A stretch of 64,000 bases of DNA from NCBI RefSeq assembly GCF_010183535.1, contig NC_071333.1:124001-188000 (forward strand). Direction: 5' to 3'. Under the pieces are notes generated by a model. The model was not told the origin of the DNA and ran no database searches. It was given only the letters and a program-made list of their open reading frames with translations. Below, in pieces: positions 46,771 to 57,389 of this stretch. The DNA comes from Caenorhabditis remanei (lineage: Eukaryota; Nematoda; Chromadorea; Rhabditida; Rhabditidae). Numbering within the stretch: the stretch's first letter is position 1; every line of letters starts with the position of its first letter. The translations under genes and the position numbers were made by a program.

Positions 46771-47480
46771 TTCATGCATACGGCCTCAGAACAACGTCGA
46801 AATCGAGCAGGGAAAACTGGAGAGACTCGAAGAAAAATTTTAACGTTGATTGTTTAAGTTTATCAGATTTGATAAATGTGATATTGTGATTTTTTGTATT
46901 ATTTTATTAAGAGTTTTTAATGGGAAAATATAAAATTTGATATAAATTTATTTTCGAAAAAAATTGTTTCAATTGGACGAAGAAATCATCGGGGAGAGTC
47001 GAATTGTACTGATGAGCTGAAGCCAAATTGCCATCTGAAGAGAGTAGATCGAGGAAGAGTAACCTGAACATACATTTCAATAAACTACGGAGATTTTTTG
47101 AACGGAACAACACAGAAAAAAACTTATCTGAAAAAAAAATAGAAACATAAGCGATAGAGCTGGAACGAAGCGTGCAGGAGCAGGATCCAAGATATGAGAA
47201 AAACCTGAAATAAATACTCATTGCTGAAAATTTAAGGTTTTGCACTGGAAAAAATCAAAAAAAACTTTCAATTTTGAGTGATGATGATGAAAAATGATTT
47301 TAAAAAACGTTAGTTTTTCAAATTTCCGAATTTTCTGGAAAGATGATAATTTTTCGAAATTTTCCCATTATTGTTCATGGGAAAATGGTAAGGTTTTCAC
47401 GGGTCCATGGGAACTTTAGCCTAGGGAAAAGAGTATAAAAGGGAGGTTTCATCTCATTCGAACATTTTTTTTCGTCAAAA
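46771..47480. other. intergenic; promoter of the zinc-finger pseudogene
   Basis: An open minus-strand stretch at 46907-47245 contains LASAHQYNSTLPDDF but has no clear gene structure. GAGTATAAAAGGGAGG at 47430-47445 is a good TATA box about 45 bases before the zinc-finger start codon. Confidence 0.45.
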
Positions 47481-48440
47481 ATGGATTTTTCGATCTGCTG
47501 CCCAAAGTATGATTTCCAAACGAAAAAGAAAAGCAACATTGTTCGTCATCTGAAGAATGTTCATCATCTGACTGAAGCTGAAGTCAATGAATTCGACAAA
47601 CGAATTGTATCTAATAAAGCACTAGAAACTCACGGAACTGGTGCCTTCGCATGTGGTTACTGTAGCCACACTGTCGCAACGAAGAATGGCTTGGAGACAC
47701 ATATCCGCAGAAAGCATCCGAAACCATTGCTCAATCCGGCAAACATCTCGCTGTCAATGTCACCACCAAGTCAAGCTCCGCCTCTAAAGGTACTGTAGAT
47801 AGCTGAAAACAGGGAAATTAGTGTAATTTTTATGAATAAAATCTAAGAATTTGGTAATTTTTGTTAGTTTTCATCTCATCCTTCAGAAAATTCATCTGGC
47901 TAAATCTACTAAATCTCCAATTCTGGTACGTCACCATGTTGCTGCTCCAGAGTCGGTAACAAGCCGAAGTGGAAACATGGAATGCCCTTTCGAAGAATGC
48001 GAAGCAAAATTTTTTACCTAGAGAGAATTTGGGATGTCATTTTTCTGAAGATCACGCTCCAGATTCTGTAGTGCAACGGCATCGTTTCAAAACTGAATCA
48101 GAGTTCGAAGTATACATTTTTGTAAAAATAAAAATAAATACCTTCATTTCTATCAGAGTTGGCATCGAATCAGAGAAGAAGACACGTGCGGACAATCCGA
48201 AACAGCCGTAACAATGATGGAGTCATCTCAAGCTATTGGAACTGTAAACATGAAGGATCTTTCCAATCAGAAGCCAAAGAAGTGATGGTTGGTCTATCGA
48301 AGAAGTTGTCAGGATCCAAATTGTGCCCAGCATTCCTGAAAAAGAAAACAGTTACGGCTACAGGAACGATTGAAGTTGTTGCTTATTTCGAGCATTATGA
48401 CCATGAAAAACTTCCAGGCCATCGAGCTTTCAATAAAGAC
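47481..48440 (+). pseudogene. C2H2 zinc-finger / FLYWCH-like gene, frameshifted and truncated by insertion
   Basis: Exon 1 (47481-47789) encodes a finger that has lost its second Cys (CPKYDF ... RHLKNVH) and an intact one (CGYCSHTVATKNGLETHIRRKH). Exon 2 (47887-48109) holds a third finger (CPFEEC then LGCHFSEDH); an extra base after the T-run at 48010-48015 shifts the frame and exposes a TAG at 48019. Exon 3 (from 48157) starts SWHRIREED, shifts frame again, and continues SSYWNCKHEGSFQSEAKE, SGSKLCPAF and AYFEHYDHEKL, a FLYWCH/WRKY-GCM1-like zinc-binding pattern seen in many nematode DNA-binding proteins. At 48440 the sequence passes abruptly into LINE-derived DNA. The three breaks make a functional product unlikely. 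Confidence 0.7.
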
Positions 48441-48990
48441 ATAATTGGCATTAGCCTTTTTGTTGAACCTGATCAAATTTCGAGCTCACATTAATCGAAC
48501 CGTGGCTCTAGCCCGTCTTCGTTCCACCCCAATCTTAAAATCTTTCAAGTCTAGCAACCTTGTTTTCTACTCCTTCCTATTCAAAACTTATGTGCTTCCT
48601 ATCCATTGTTCTGTTATTTTCAGCCTGTCCCCCTCATCTCGTCTCTCTAGACTTCTGGAATTCACCCTCAGAGTATTCTCTAAAAAAAACTCTCTAGCGT
48701 TGCAACATCTCGTTTTCTTTCTACGCGCATCGCTTGGAACTCCTCTCTGTGCACTCTATTAGACACCGTAGACTCAGAGCTCAATTACTCCTTCTGTACG
48801 AATTCATTGCTGGCGCATCTCACTTTCCCTTCTGTTATGCCTATGTCAGACTGTCAAATTCTCCCAGAACACCCATGACTCTTATCTATCTCTCCCACCT
48901 GTCTGATAATTTTTTCTCCTTTACTATTCCGTATTGGAATGTCATTACCTAAAATGTCAATTCTTTTCTTTTCCCTTCACAATGTATTAG
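48441..48990 (+). mobile_element. 3' fragment of a CR1-like LINE, copy 1
   Basis: Frames encode the end of a LINE reverse transcriptase ORF: INRTVALARLRSTPILKSF, FLFKTYVLPIHCSVIFSL, then after frameshifts ELLSVHSIRHRRLRAQLLLL and FFSFTIPYWNVIT. No start or RT core is present, so it is 5'-truncated. The Ty3-like LTR begins directly after it. A nearly identical copy lies at 61290-61841. Confidence 0.75.
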
Positions 48991-48991
48991 T

Positions 48992-49325
48992 TGCCGGTGG
49001 CAAGGTACCCTCATAACCCTGTAGTTCTCCGAGTCCTCACAATAAATACGCAACGACACTCCGCCAAAGCCTCACGCGCCTACCGTAACGTCAGCGCGTC
49101 AGTTCACGTGGACACGTGTACTCCACGTGGCAGCAAGAAGTTTTCTGAAGTCGGTTGGCTTTCAGAGTTTAGTTCTAATTTTAGCGTTGGTGCTTTACCT
49201 TTGTTTTGTAAGTTTTACGCTCTCTTATTGTATTTTCTTGCAATAAAGTAAATTTATTGTAAGAAACTGTGTATTTGTCGTCTTATTTTATCAGGACCCT
49301 ATCACCCCGTATTCGTACGCGGGCA
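48992..49325 (+). repeat. 5' LTR of the Ty3-like element (334 bp)
   Basis: Begins TGCCGGTGGCAAGG and ends ACGCGGGCA, with short TGCC/GGCA inverted ends. AATAAA words occur near 49041 and 49243. Two bases later TTGGGGGCCGAACC starts the presumed primer-binding site (49328 on; TGGGGGC would suit a tRNA-Pro-like 3' end, tentative). Confidence 0.75.
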
Positions 49326-49580
49326 ACTTGGGGGCCGAACCGTCTTTCTTAATTTTTCGTTATTTTTCCTTGTTTTCTGTAATCTTCTGGTTTATTTTTC
49401 TTCTGTTTGGATAAACGGAGAAATTATTTACCGGTTGTCGGCAGTTTCTGGCGTTGAATAACGTGGAAATTTGGAGGAAGTATCGGAGAAATCAAAAAAT
49501 AACTTTTCGTCGATTGGATTATCAACGAATTGTAAACAGTTTTTGAATAGAAACTTAGTTTACGGACAACAACGCAGAAG

Positions 49581-50318
49581 ATGAGCGACAAAACATCGTC
49601 GAAGCGGTCAACGTCGAAAGTGGACGACAATCGGATGATTGTTGTGGAAACTCAAATGAGCGTGAAGGAGAGAAGAAAGAATGTGAAGAAGTTCACTAAA
49701 ATCATCGCTAGCAGCGTCAAAGTGGAGGACGAAACAAGGTTGCAATTCGAGGAGCGGCAGGAACGCAAGCCGTATGGCTTGTGGGACGAAACCCAAGGAA
49801 GCAGAAGCTGGTGCGAGAAGGTGGAAAATTGGGACATCGAGAGAAACGATGAGAGGAGCAGGAAGAAAGGAGGAGAAGACGCGTTTAGCAGGAAAACGTT
49901 GAGTCACTCTGGAAGTAGCGAAGTCAACGATATGATGCAATGTATGAACAGGATGTTGAAGTCGTCGGCATTACCGGAGCCAAAAACGTTTGATGGAACT
50001 GGCGAGTTCAAACAGTTCAAACGGGCATTCTTGTTGAAGTACAACCATGTTACGGAGAATGATTACGAGCTGGTCGCAATCTTGGAGGGAAAGTTTTTGA
50101 AAGGGGCAGCTAAGTCACTGTTCAAAACACTGCCGAAAAGATTCGAAAGATCGATACAGTCGCTGTTCGAAGAGTTTGAGCAAAAGCTGCGAAAGCGACA
50201 AGGAGATAGCAAGATCGAAGCGTTGAACGAGTTTGAAGGGCTGGAGAAGAGGTCGGACCAGAAGATGTGGGAGTATCTCGTGGAAGTAGAGAAGTGGTCG
50301 AGGCGTTCCCGGAGGTGA
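49581..50318 (+). CDS. Gag, N-terminal frame of the Ty3-like element, copy 1
   Basis: 245 codons from MSDKTSSKRS. A Lys/Arg-rich N-terminal third is followed by a retrotransposon Gag core (LPEPKTFDGTGEFKQFKRAF, LEGKFLKGAAKSLFKTLP, FEEFEQKLRKRQGDSK). The frame stops at 50316 and the next one, shifted by -1, takes over within the overlap 50237-50318. Alignment with related Gag proteins as I know them suggests one missing base at about 50300 rather than a slippery site; no X-XXY-YYZ heptamer was found. The same break is in copy 2. Confidence 0.75.
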   Translation: MSDKTSSKRSTSKVDDNRMIVVETQMSVKERRKNVKKFTKIIASSVKVEDETRLQFEERQERKPYGLWDETQGSRSWCEKVENWDIERNDERSRKKGGEDAFSRKTLSHSGSSEVNDMMQCMNRMLKSSALPEPKTFDGTGEFKQFKRAFLLKYNHVTENDYELVAILEGKFLKGAAKSLFKTLPKRFERSIQSLFEEFEQKLRKRQGDSKIEALNEFEGLEKRSDQKMWEYLVEVEKWSRRSRR

Positions 50319-51712
50319 AGCAGGAGACGTTGTCTCAGATGAGAACAACAAAGCTGATGAAAGCGGCACGCGCAGATGAGACGTTGCACAAAATGCTCAT
50401 AATGAAGCGTTTCGAGTTATCGTTGGAAGAACAGTACGATCATCTGAAAGATATCGTGCTGCAACAAGAAAACGAACAGCGTCGTGGAAATTGCCAGAAG
50501 AGTCGATATTCTGAATGCTGGAAGGAACGTCCAAAAGCTGAAAATGACGGCGAGAAAGATGTGGCGGAAAAAGAAAGTGGGGAAAACCGGTACTGGATGG
50601 AGCAGAAATGTTTTTCGTGTGGAGGTGTGGGACACCTGGCGCGTCAATGCCCATCGAAGCCAGTGCAAAGTGTGGAAGTAAGAGGAAAAGGAGAAGGTGT
50701 AGGCAAAGTAGCTGTGGAGACGGTTAAGTTGCTGGGACAAGAGCGGAGAATGGTGATCGACAGTGGAGCCGCGGTGTCGGTGATGTCAACTGGAGCATGG
50801 GATGGACTGAAGAAGGGTTGCCGAAATTGGGTGGACGTGGTGAAAAGGTTAGGGAAACCGAGCTTCGAAGTGATCGATACTTCGAAAAAGAAGATGCGTA
50901 TCATTCAGCAAATCGAAGTACCGATTCAAGTGAGAGATAGGAAGGCGGAAGTAGTTTTTCAGCTCGTTGAGAACGATGCCGAAATAATGCTGCTTGGAAC
51001 GAACGCATTCGAAAGTATTGGAGTTTCGGTGGAGTGGAAACAGGAAAGAATGGATGTGCAACAGAAGAAAGCAAAAAGAGATGCGACGAGTAGTGAGGAG
51101 AAGAAGGTTTTCATGGTGGGAAATCTGGGAATCCGGGTGGAAAACACGAAACCTTCCGGAAAAACTGCGGAGAGGAGCAAGGAAATCGCTGTGGATACAG
51201 TGACGGAGGAGAAAAAAGAAGGGATGAAGCCAAAGAAGACGGTGATTAGAGAATCGAAGATTCTCATAACTCCGAGAATCGGCGTGAAGGGTAAATCCAT
51301 CTTTGAGTATCGGAAAAGTGCGCTGAACACGTGGAAGAATAGATTCGATTTTGCGAATGTGGAATCGATCGTATTCTTGTTAGAGCTCACGGAGGACGAG
51401 GAGACGAACCAAAAGTTGGGTGACTTGGTGCGAAAGTTAGCTGAGGAAGTGAAGGAGATCACGATCATTCCATACAAAATGGATGGTGCAAAATCGGGAT
51501 TGGTGGAAAGTTGGAAACGGAGTTGGACAACTGCCGGTCGTGTAAAGTGGAGCGATTCGGCTGCGAGTGCGGACGAAAAGTTCAAAACGTGGGAACAACT
51601 GCTGGAGTTCCTGGAGGCGAGGACGACGGAGAATGTGGTGGTGGCCCAACTGAGTAAGGAGTCGGTGACTTCGGAGCCACGGATAAAGGAGGACAAATGG
51701 AGTCACCAGTGA
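50237..51712 (+). CDS. Gag zinc knuckle - aspartic protease - unexplained C-terminal region, copy 1
   Basis: The frame is open from 50237 and has no ATG near its beginning, so it is normally reached from the upstream Gag frame. It carries the end of the Gag core, a zinc knuckle CFSCGGVGHLARQC (about 50607-50649), and a protease with the catalytic IDSGAAVSVM motif (about 50757-50786) and a flap/back region ending IMLLGTNAFESIGV. Instead of reverse transcriptase there follow about 240 residues: a Lys/Glu-rich linker and then a compact-looking region with SIVFLLELTEDEETNQKL, EVKEITIIPYKMDG, VESWKRSWTTAGRVKWSD and FKTWEQLLEFLEARTTEN. I do not recognise this region. The stop at 51710 is followed by a 220-base 3' UTR and purine tract. 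Confidence 0.75.
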   Translation, partial: RAGEEVGPEDVGVSRGSREVVEAFPEVKQETLSQMRTTKLMKAARADETLHKMLIMKRFELSLEEQYDHLKDIVLQQENEQRRGNCQKSRYSECWKERPKAENDGEKDVAEKESGENRYWMEQKCFSCGGVGHLARQCPSKPVQSVEVRGKGEGVGKVAVETVKLLGQERRMVIDSGAAVSVMSTGAWDGLKKGCRNWVDVVKRLGKPSFEVIDTSKKKMRIIQQIEVPIQVRDRKAEVVFQLVENDAEIMLLGTNAFESIGVSVEWKQERMDVQQKKAKRDATSSEEKKVFMVGNLGIRVENTKPSGKTAERSKEIAVDTVTEEKKEGMKPKKTVIRESKILITPRIGVKGKSIFEYRKSALNTWKNRFDFANVESIVFLLELTEDEETNQKLGDLVRKLAEEVKEITIIPYKMDGAKSGLVESWKRSWTTAGRVKWSDSAASADEKFKTWEQLLEFLEARTTENVVVAQLSKESVTSEPRIKEDKWSHQ

Positions 51713-51920
51713 TGTCATCTTGGTGGACAATCCAAATTGTTAATTAATTGTTTGTTTTAGTAGTAGGGTAAAATTATTGAGGTCTCCTAAAGACAACGTT
51801 TTGATTATTTTGATGTTAGGGTGGTGTGACTGAGTTTAGGCTAGATGGTGTGAGATAAGGGGAGAAGAATGTAAGTCGTATCTGTGAGAGTACTCGAACC
51901 GGTCGGGGCCCGGTTTCTGT

Positions 51921-51933
51921 AAAGGGGGGGAAG
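51921..51933 (+). other. polypurine tract of the Ty3-like element
   Basis: AAAGGGGGGGAAG stands immediately before the start of the 3' LTR. Confidence 0.75.
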
Positions 51934-51999
51934 TTGCCGGTGGCAAGGTACCCTCATAACCCTGTAGTTCTCCGAGTCCTCACAATAAATACGCAACGA
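51934..51999 (+). repeat. truncated 3' LTR (66 bp)
   Basis: Matches 48991-49056 exactly on reading and ends eight bases after an AATAAATA word. The following sequence (GGAACACATGCATGTG) is unrelated to the LTR. Confidence 0.8.
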
Positions 52000-53279
52000 G
52001 GAACACATGCATGTGTTTTGTTATTTGTGATAAAGCACTTTGCATAAAGTTTTTGAAAGGTATGCACGTTTTATAGCCAGAAAATATCGGAAATTGGGAA
52101 AAATGGGAATAAAATAATTTTTGACTGAAAAAAATTTGAAAAATTATTTTTTCTAAAATTGTAACTTTTTAATGTTGGTTAGTAGAAAAACTCAAAACGC
52201 GTATTTTGGTACATGTTTTAATCGATTTGGAGCATTTTTTGATGAGTTATGATGATTTCCCCGAGGGCACTACTTTTGACTTCTGGAGCTCTAGCACGAT
52301 GCTCAGGAGTTGAAAAGCTAATTCAACATAATTTTGTGTTTATTTGAGTGTTTTCCATCATTTTGACATCAAAAACTCAATACCTCCAAGAGAAAAATAA
52401 AAAGTTGTTTTTCGAATTTTCAAATCAAGTTCAGGAAAAATCGATTATCGAAAAAATCCGTGACGAAACTTTTTCAAAAAACATATTTTCTTATTGCTGA
52501 ATACTTTGGCTTTCTTTCAAATAAAAGTTTATGCAAAACGGACACGATTCAGCAGAGTTACGTATAAAAGTATGAAGGGGTGCTCACTTATGCTCGCTAC
52601 TGTAATTTTTTCTTTCATTTCTCCTTATAACTGTACATATTCACAGTTTTTTTCTTTTCCCTGCCCGTGTCTCCTATTGCCTTGTTCGTTTTCCCCTTTT
52701 ATCTCATTCATATAACACGGTTTCCCCGTTTTTAGAAATTTCACTTGTCTCATTCAACCCGATAATTGTCCCTTGTTATTGCTCCTTGAATTGTCCTCTT
52801 TTTTTAACCTGAAACTGTCTCGTGAGGGACATGTTTCAAGTCTTCTCTGTATCTTATAATTCTTTATCTCTTGAAATTAAATAAATAAATCAATAATTCT
52901 TACCCCAAACGTGGCCGGTTAGACTCCGTCAGGTGATCTGCGAGCGGTCCGCAAACAATACTCATAGGGGCAGGTGAGAGCGAGTCATCAATCATAAATG
53001 TGAAAAAGTCGGCCCGTATTCTCATTGTTCTTCACTCGACTTGACAGCCATCTGTCAGTTATCTTCGTGAGAAATCGAATGGAGGATGACGAATAGACCA
53101 CGCCGCCAAGTCAAATGAGGTCAGACTGGTAGAACACAGTCAGTTGTCCCTTTCTCTCTCTCGCAACCGAGCAGTCCACTCTTACCCTTTTTTAAGACAA
53201 CATCATAGACACCGTTCTATTGTCTCATTAATGCTAACACAAACCACCTGCTCACTTATCTTCATGGAAAATCTATCTT
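52000..53279. other. intergenic, no gene recognised
   Basis: Contains the second copy of the 90-bp repeat at 52238-52330 (partner at 29532). It also holds a pyrimidine-rich stretch near 52610-52720 and an A/T tail-like AAATTAAATAAATAAATC near 52876 that may be a LINE 3' end. Confidence 0.4.
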
Positions 53280-53996
53280 TCTGGACCAGCAGATGGCCCC
53301 TTTCTTTCTTGACTCCTCCCACTGTCCCCCTCACACTATCTTTTTGGCTCAGTCGTCCACTTTTTCTCCGTACTGGATGGTGACTCATCTATTGCCTCTC
53401 TTCTGACCATCTTTGAGGTATCTCCATAACCATTACTTATCTTATACTTATATTCCCTATTTGCTTACTAAGTTTACAAATTAGTGTTTTCTCTTTCAGT
53501 GTTGACGTGAAGCGGATCGAGAGGAAGCCAGCCGTCGTAGAGGAGGAGGAGTGGTCTACTGCGAGACACGGTTCGCAAGAAAGCGAAAAACGGTGAGTTG
53601 GGGTTTTTAGGGATTTAGCGTAACGTGATGTTGAATAGACCATCATAATCACTTTTTATGTCCTATCCTATTGACCAGCAGATGGCCGCTTTCTTTCTAG
53701 ACGCCTCCCAGTGTCCCTCAGTCTCCTCACTTTATTTTCTTGGCTCAGTCGTCCACTATCTCTCCGTACTGGATGGTGACTCATCTATTGCCTCTCTTCT
53801 GACCATCTTTGAGGTATCTCCATAACCATTACTTATCTTATACTTATATTCCCTATTTGCTTACTAAGTTTACAAATTAGTGTTTTCTTTTTCAGTGCTA
53901 AAGTGACGAGGACCAAGAGGAAACCAACGTCGTGAGGGATGAGGAGAGGTCGAGTGCGAGATGCGGTGGGCAAGAAAACAAGAAGCGGAGAACGGT
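53280..53996 (+). repeat. tandem duplication (about 395 bp offset) carrying an exon-like segment
   Basis: GACCAGCAGATGGCC starts each copy (about 53283 and 53677). The shared intron-like part includes CCATAACCATTACTTATC and ends in TTTCAG. The exon-like segments are 53499-53591 (VDVKRIERKPAVVEEEEW, donor GTGAGT) and 53897-53995 (VTRTKRKPT then RDEERSSARCGGQ, donor GTACGT). The second has a frameshift with a TGA. Both encode short, strongly charged peptides. No start or further exons were found, so a real gene is uncertain. Confidence 0.6.
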
Positions 53997-54004
53997 ACGT
54001 TTTT

Positions 54005-56845
54005 ATAGTTGGGTTACTGTAATTAGTAGTTGTTGGCTTTGTGTCGTTATCGGTGAATCATTGAGAAGCGTTGGCTACGCGTTCTTCGAAACGCGCCAAT
54101 ATTCAATTTGGTTTTACCGGAAACGATACATTTTAATGGTTGGGTTACTGTAATTAGTAGTTGTTGGCTTTGTGTCGTTATCGTTGAATCATTGAGAAGC
54201 GTTGGCTACGCGTTCTTCGAAACGCGCCAATATTCAATTTGGTTTTACCGGAAACGATACATCTTTAGAGTTGGGTTACTATAAGTAGTAGTTGTTGAGT
54301 TTGTATCGGGATCGGTGAATCATCAAGTAGCGTTGGCTCGCCAATACTCAATTTGGTTCATTCGAAAACGGTACAATTTTAGAGTTGGGTCACTATAAGT
54401 TAGTAGTTGTTGAGTTTGTATCGGGATCGGTGAATCATCAAGTAGCGTTGGTTCGCCAATACTCAATTTGGTTCATTCGAAAACGGTACAATTTTAGAAT
54501 TGGGTCACTATAAGTAGTAGTTGTTGAGTTTGTATCGGGATCGGTGAATCATCAAGTAGCGTTGGCTCGCCAATACTCAATTTGGTTCATTCGAAAACGG
54601 TACAATTTTAGAGTTGGGTCACTATAAGTTAGTAGTTGTTGAGTTTGTATCGGGATCGGTGAATCATCAAGTAGCGTTGGTTCGCCAATACTCAATTTGG
54701 TTCATTCGAAAACGGTACAATTTTAGAATTGGGTCACTATAAGTTAGTAGTTGTTGAGTTTGTATCGGGATCGGTGAATCATCAAGTAGCGTTGGTTCGC
54801 CAATACTCAATTTGGTTCATTCGAAAACGGTACAATTTTAGAGTTGGGTTACTATAAGTTAGTAGTTGTTGAGTTTGTATCGGGATCGGTGAATCATCAA
54901 GTAGCGTTGGTTCGCCAATACTCAATTTGGTTCATTCGAAAACGGTACAATTTTAGAATTGGGTCACTATAAGTAGTAGTTGTTGAGTTTGTATCGGGAT
55001 CGGTGAATCATCAAGTAGCGTTGGCTCGCCAATACTCAATTTGGTTCATTCGAAAACGGTACAATTTTAGAATTGGGTCACTATAAGTTAGTAGTTGTTG
55101 AGTTTGTATCGGGATCGGTGAATCATCAAGTAGCGTTGGTTCGCCAATACTCAATTTGGTTCATTCGAAAACGGTACAATTTTAGAATTGGGTCACTATA
55201 AGTTAGTAGTTGTTGAGTTTGTATCGGGATCGGTGAATCATCAAGTAGCGTTGGCTCGCCAATACTCAATTTGGTTCATTCGAAAACGGTACAATTTTAG
55301 AGTTGGGTCACTATAAGTTAGTAGTTGTTGAGTTTGTATCGGGATCGGTGAATCATCAAGTAGCGTTGGTTCGCCAATACTCAATTTGGTTCATTCGAAA
55401 ACGGTACAATTTTAGAATTGGGTCACTATAAGTTAGTAGTTGTTGAGTTTGTATCGGGATCGGTGAATCATCAAGTAGCGTTGGCTCGCCAATACTCAAT
55501 TTGGTTCATTCGAAAACGGTACAATTTTAGAATTGGGTCACTATAAGTTAGTAGTTGTTGAGTTTGTATCGGGATCGGTGAATCATCAAGTAGCGTTGGC
55601 TCGCCAATACTCAATTTGGTTCATTCGAAAACGGTACAATTTTAGAGTTGGGTCACTATAAGTTAGTAGTTGTTGAGTTTGTATCGGGATCGGTGAATCA
55701 TCAAGTAGCGTTGGTTCGCCAATACTCAATTTGGTTCATTCGAAAACGGTACAATTTTAGAATTGGGTCACTATAAGTAGTAGTTGTTGAGTTTGTATCG
55801 GGATCGGTGAATCATCAAGTAGCGTTGGCTCGCCAATACTCAATTTGGTTCATTCGAAAACGGTACAATTTTAGAGTTGGGTCACTATAAGTTAGTAGTT
55901 GTTGAGTTTGTATCGGGATCGGTGAATCATCAAGTAGCGTTGGTTCGCCAATACTCAATTTGGTTCATTCGAAAACGGTACAATTTTAGAATTGGGTCAC
56001 TATAAGTTAGTAGTTGTTGAGTTTGTATCGGGATCGGTGAATCATCAAGTAGCGTTGGTTCGCCAATACTCAATTTGGTTCATTCGAAAACGGTACAATT
56101 TTAGAGTTGGGTTACTATAAGTAGTAGTTGTTGAGTTTGTGTCGTTATCGGTGAATCATTGAAAAGCGTTGGCTACGCGTTCTTCGAAACGCGCCAATAT
56201 TCAATTTGGTTTTACCGGAAACGATACATCTTTAGAGTTGGGTTACTGTAATTAGTAGTTGTTGGCTTTGTGTCGTTATCGGTGAATCATTGAGAAGCGT
56301 TGGCTACGCGTTCTTCGAAACGCGCCAATATTCAATTTGGTTTTACCGGAAACGATACATCTTTAGAGTTGGGTTACTATAAGTAGTAGTTGTTGAGTTT
56401 GTATCGGGATCGGTGAATCATCAAGTAGCGTTGGTTCGCCAATACTCAATTTGGTTCATTCGAAAACGGTACAATTTTAGAATTGGGTCACTATAAGTTA
56501 GTAGTTGTTGAGTTTGTATCGGGATCGGTGAATCATCAAGTAGCGTTGGTTCGCCAATACTCAATTTGGTTCATTCGAAAACGGTACAATTTTAGAGTTG
56601 GGTCACTATAAGTTAGTAGTTGTTGAGTTTGTATCGGGATCGGTGAATCATCAAGTAGCGTTGGTTCGCCAATACTCAATTTGGTTCATTCGAAAACGGT
56701 ACAATTTTAGAGTTGGGTCACTATAAGTTAGTAGTTGTTGAGTTTGTATCGGGATCGGTGAATCATCAAGTAGCGTTGGTTCGCCAATACTCAATTTGGT
56801 TCATTCGAAAACGATACATTTTAAGAGTTGGGTTACTGTAATTAG
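54005..56845. repeat. 24-unit tandem array, units of about 115 and 131 bp
   Basis: Units share TTGGGTTACTATAAGT, AGTAGTTGTTGAGTTTGTAT, CGGTGAATCATCAAGTAGCG and CAATACTCAATTTGGTT. About twenty short units (114-115 bp) form the core. Four long units (about 131 bp), two at the start and two near 56.1-56.3 kb, carry an extra CGCGTTCTTCGAAACGCG hairpin between GTTGG and CCAAT. Short units alternate between GTTGGCTCGCC and GTTGGTTCGCC and between AATTGGG and AGTTGGG, so there is higher-order structure. The array starts within 10 bases of an exon-like donor. Confidence 0.92.
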
Positions 56846-57389
56846 TAGTTGTTGACTTTGTCATATCGCGATGATTATCTTTATACGGTGATACTGACTC
56901 GACTTCTTTGAAGTTAGTACGTGATCCGAAATACACAAGTTATGAGCGATAGACACGGAAAACAGTTAGAAGCGTCTCATTGCGGTTGTCCGCCGATTTT
57001 ATTGTCTGGATTTTCCGTGTTGATTGGAGGATCGTACGAGAAAAAAACGGGTACATGATGATAGCCAACAAGCTGCGAGGCACGACAACATCAAGCAAAC
57101 GGTCGATGCGAGCGGTCTTCGAGCAAATGGAGTCCAAATTCCTGCGAAAATCGAAAATCTCAACTTTTCCGGAGAAAAGGGGATACATTAGTCCATCGCT
57201 GATTTCTCGGGAATTTCTGCCGAATTACTCGCAAAAAGGCCGATAAATCGGGGTTTTCAGAGACTCTGGCACTATTTTCGAGGTATTCGGTTGTTGTATC
57301 GCGAAAAAAATCGCAAGGAAATTCGCACAATTAAGGTTTTCCCACCACGCAAAAACATTACTAAAGCCAAAAACTATTATCGTTCCCAA
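56846..57389. other. no gene recognised
   Basis: A short plus-strand frame (56980-57246) with KRSMRAVFEQMESKFLRKSK has a plausible composition but no recognised domain. It may be part of the LINE that follows or of the gene-like region before the array. Confidence 0.3.

Larger units (their letters stand above)
48992..51999 (+). mobile_element. non-autonomous Ty3-like LTR element (gag-protease), copy 1
   Basis: A 334-bp 5' LTR, a primer-binding site, two overlapping frames for Gag and CCHC-protease, a purine tract and only the first 66 bases of the 3' LTR. There is no reverse transcriptase, RNase H or integrase. The 3' LTR breaks off at CGCAACGA, where the 5' LTR continues with CACTCCGCC. The upstream LINE fragment and this element were copied as one unit to 61.29 kb. 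Confidence 0.85.

Noticed and set aside
50959..51696. 245-codon open frame on the minus strand opposite the gag-protease frame
   Set aside because: It is the antisense shadow of a Lys/Glu-rich coding sequence, giving Ser/Phe-rich nonsense.
54005..56845. CRISPR array
   Set aside because: The units are contiguous tandem repeats of about 115 bp without unique spacers, and the genome is eukaryotic.
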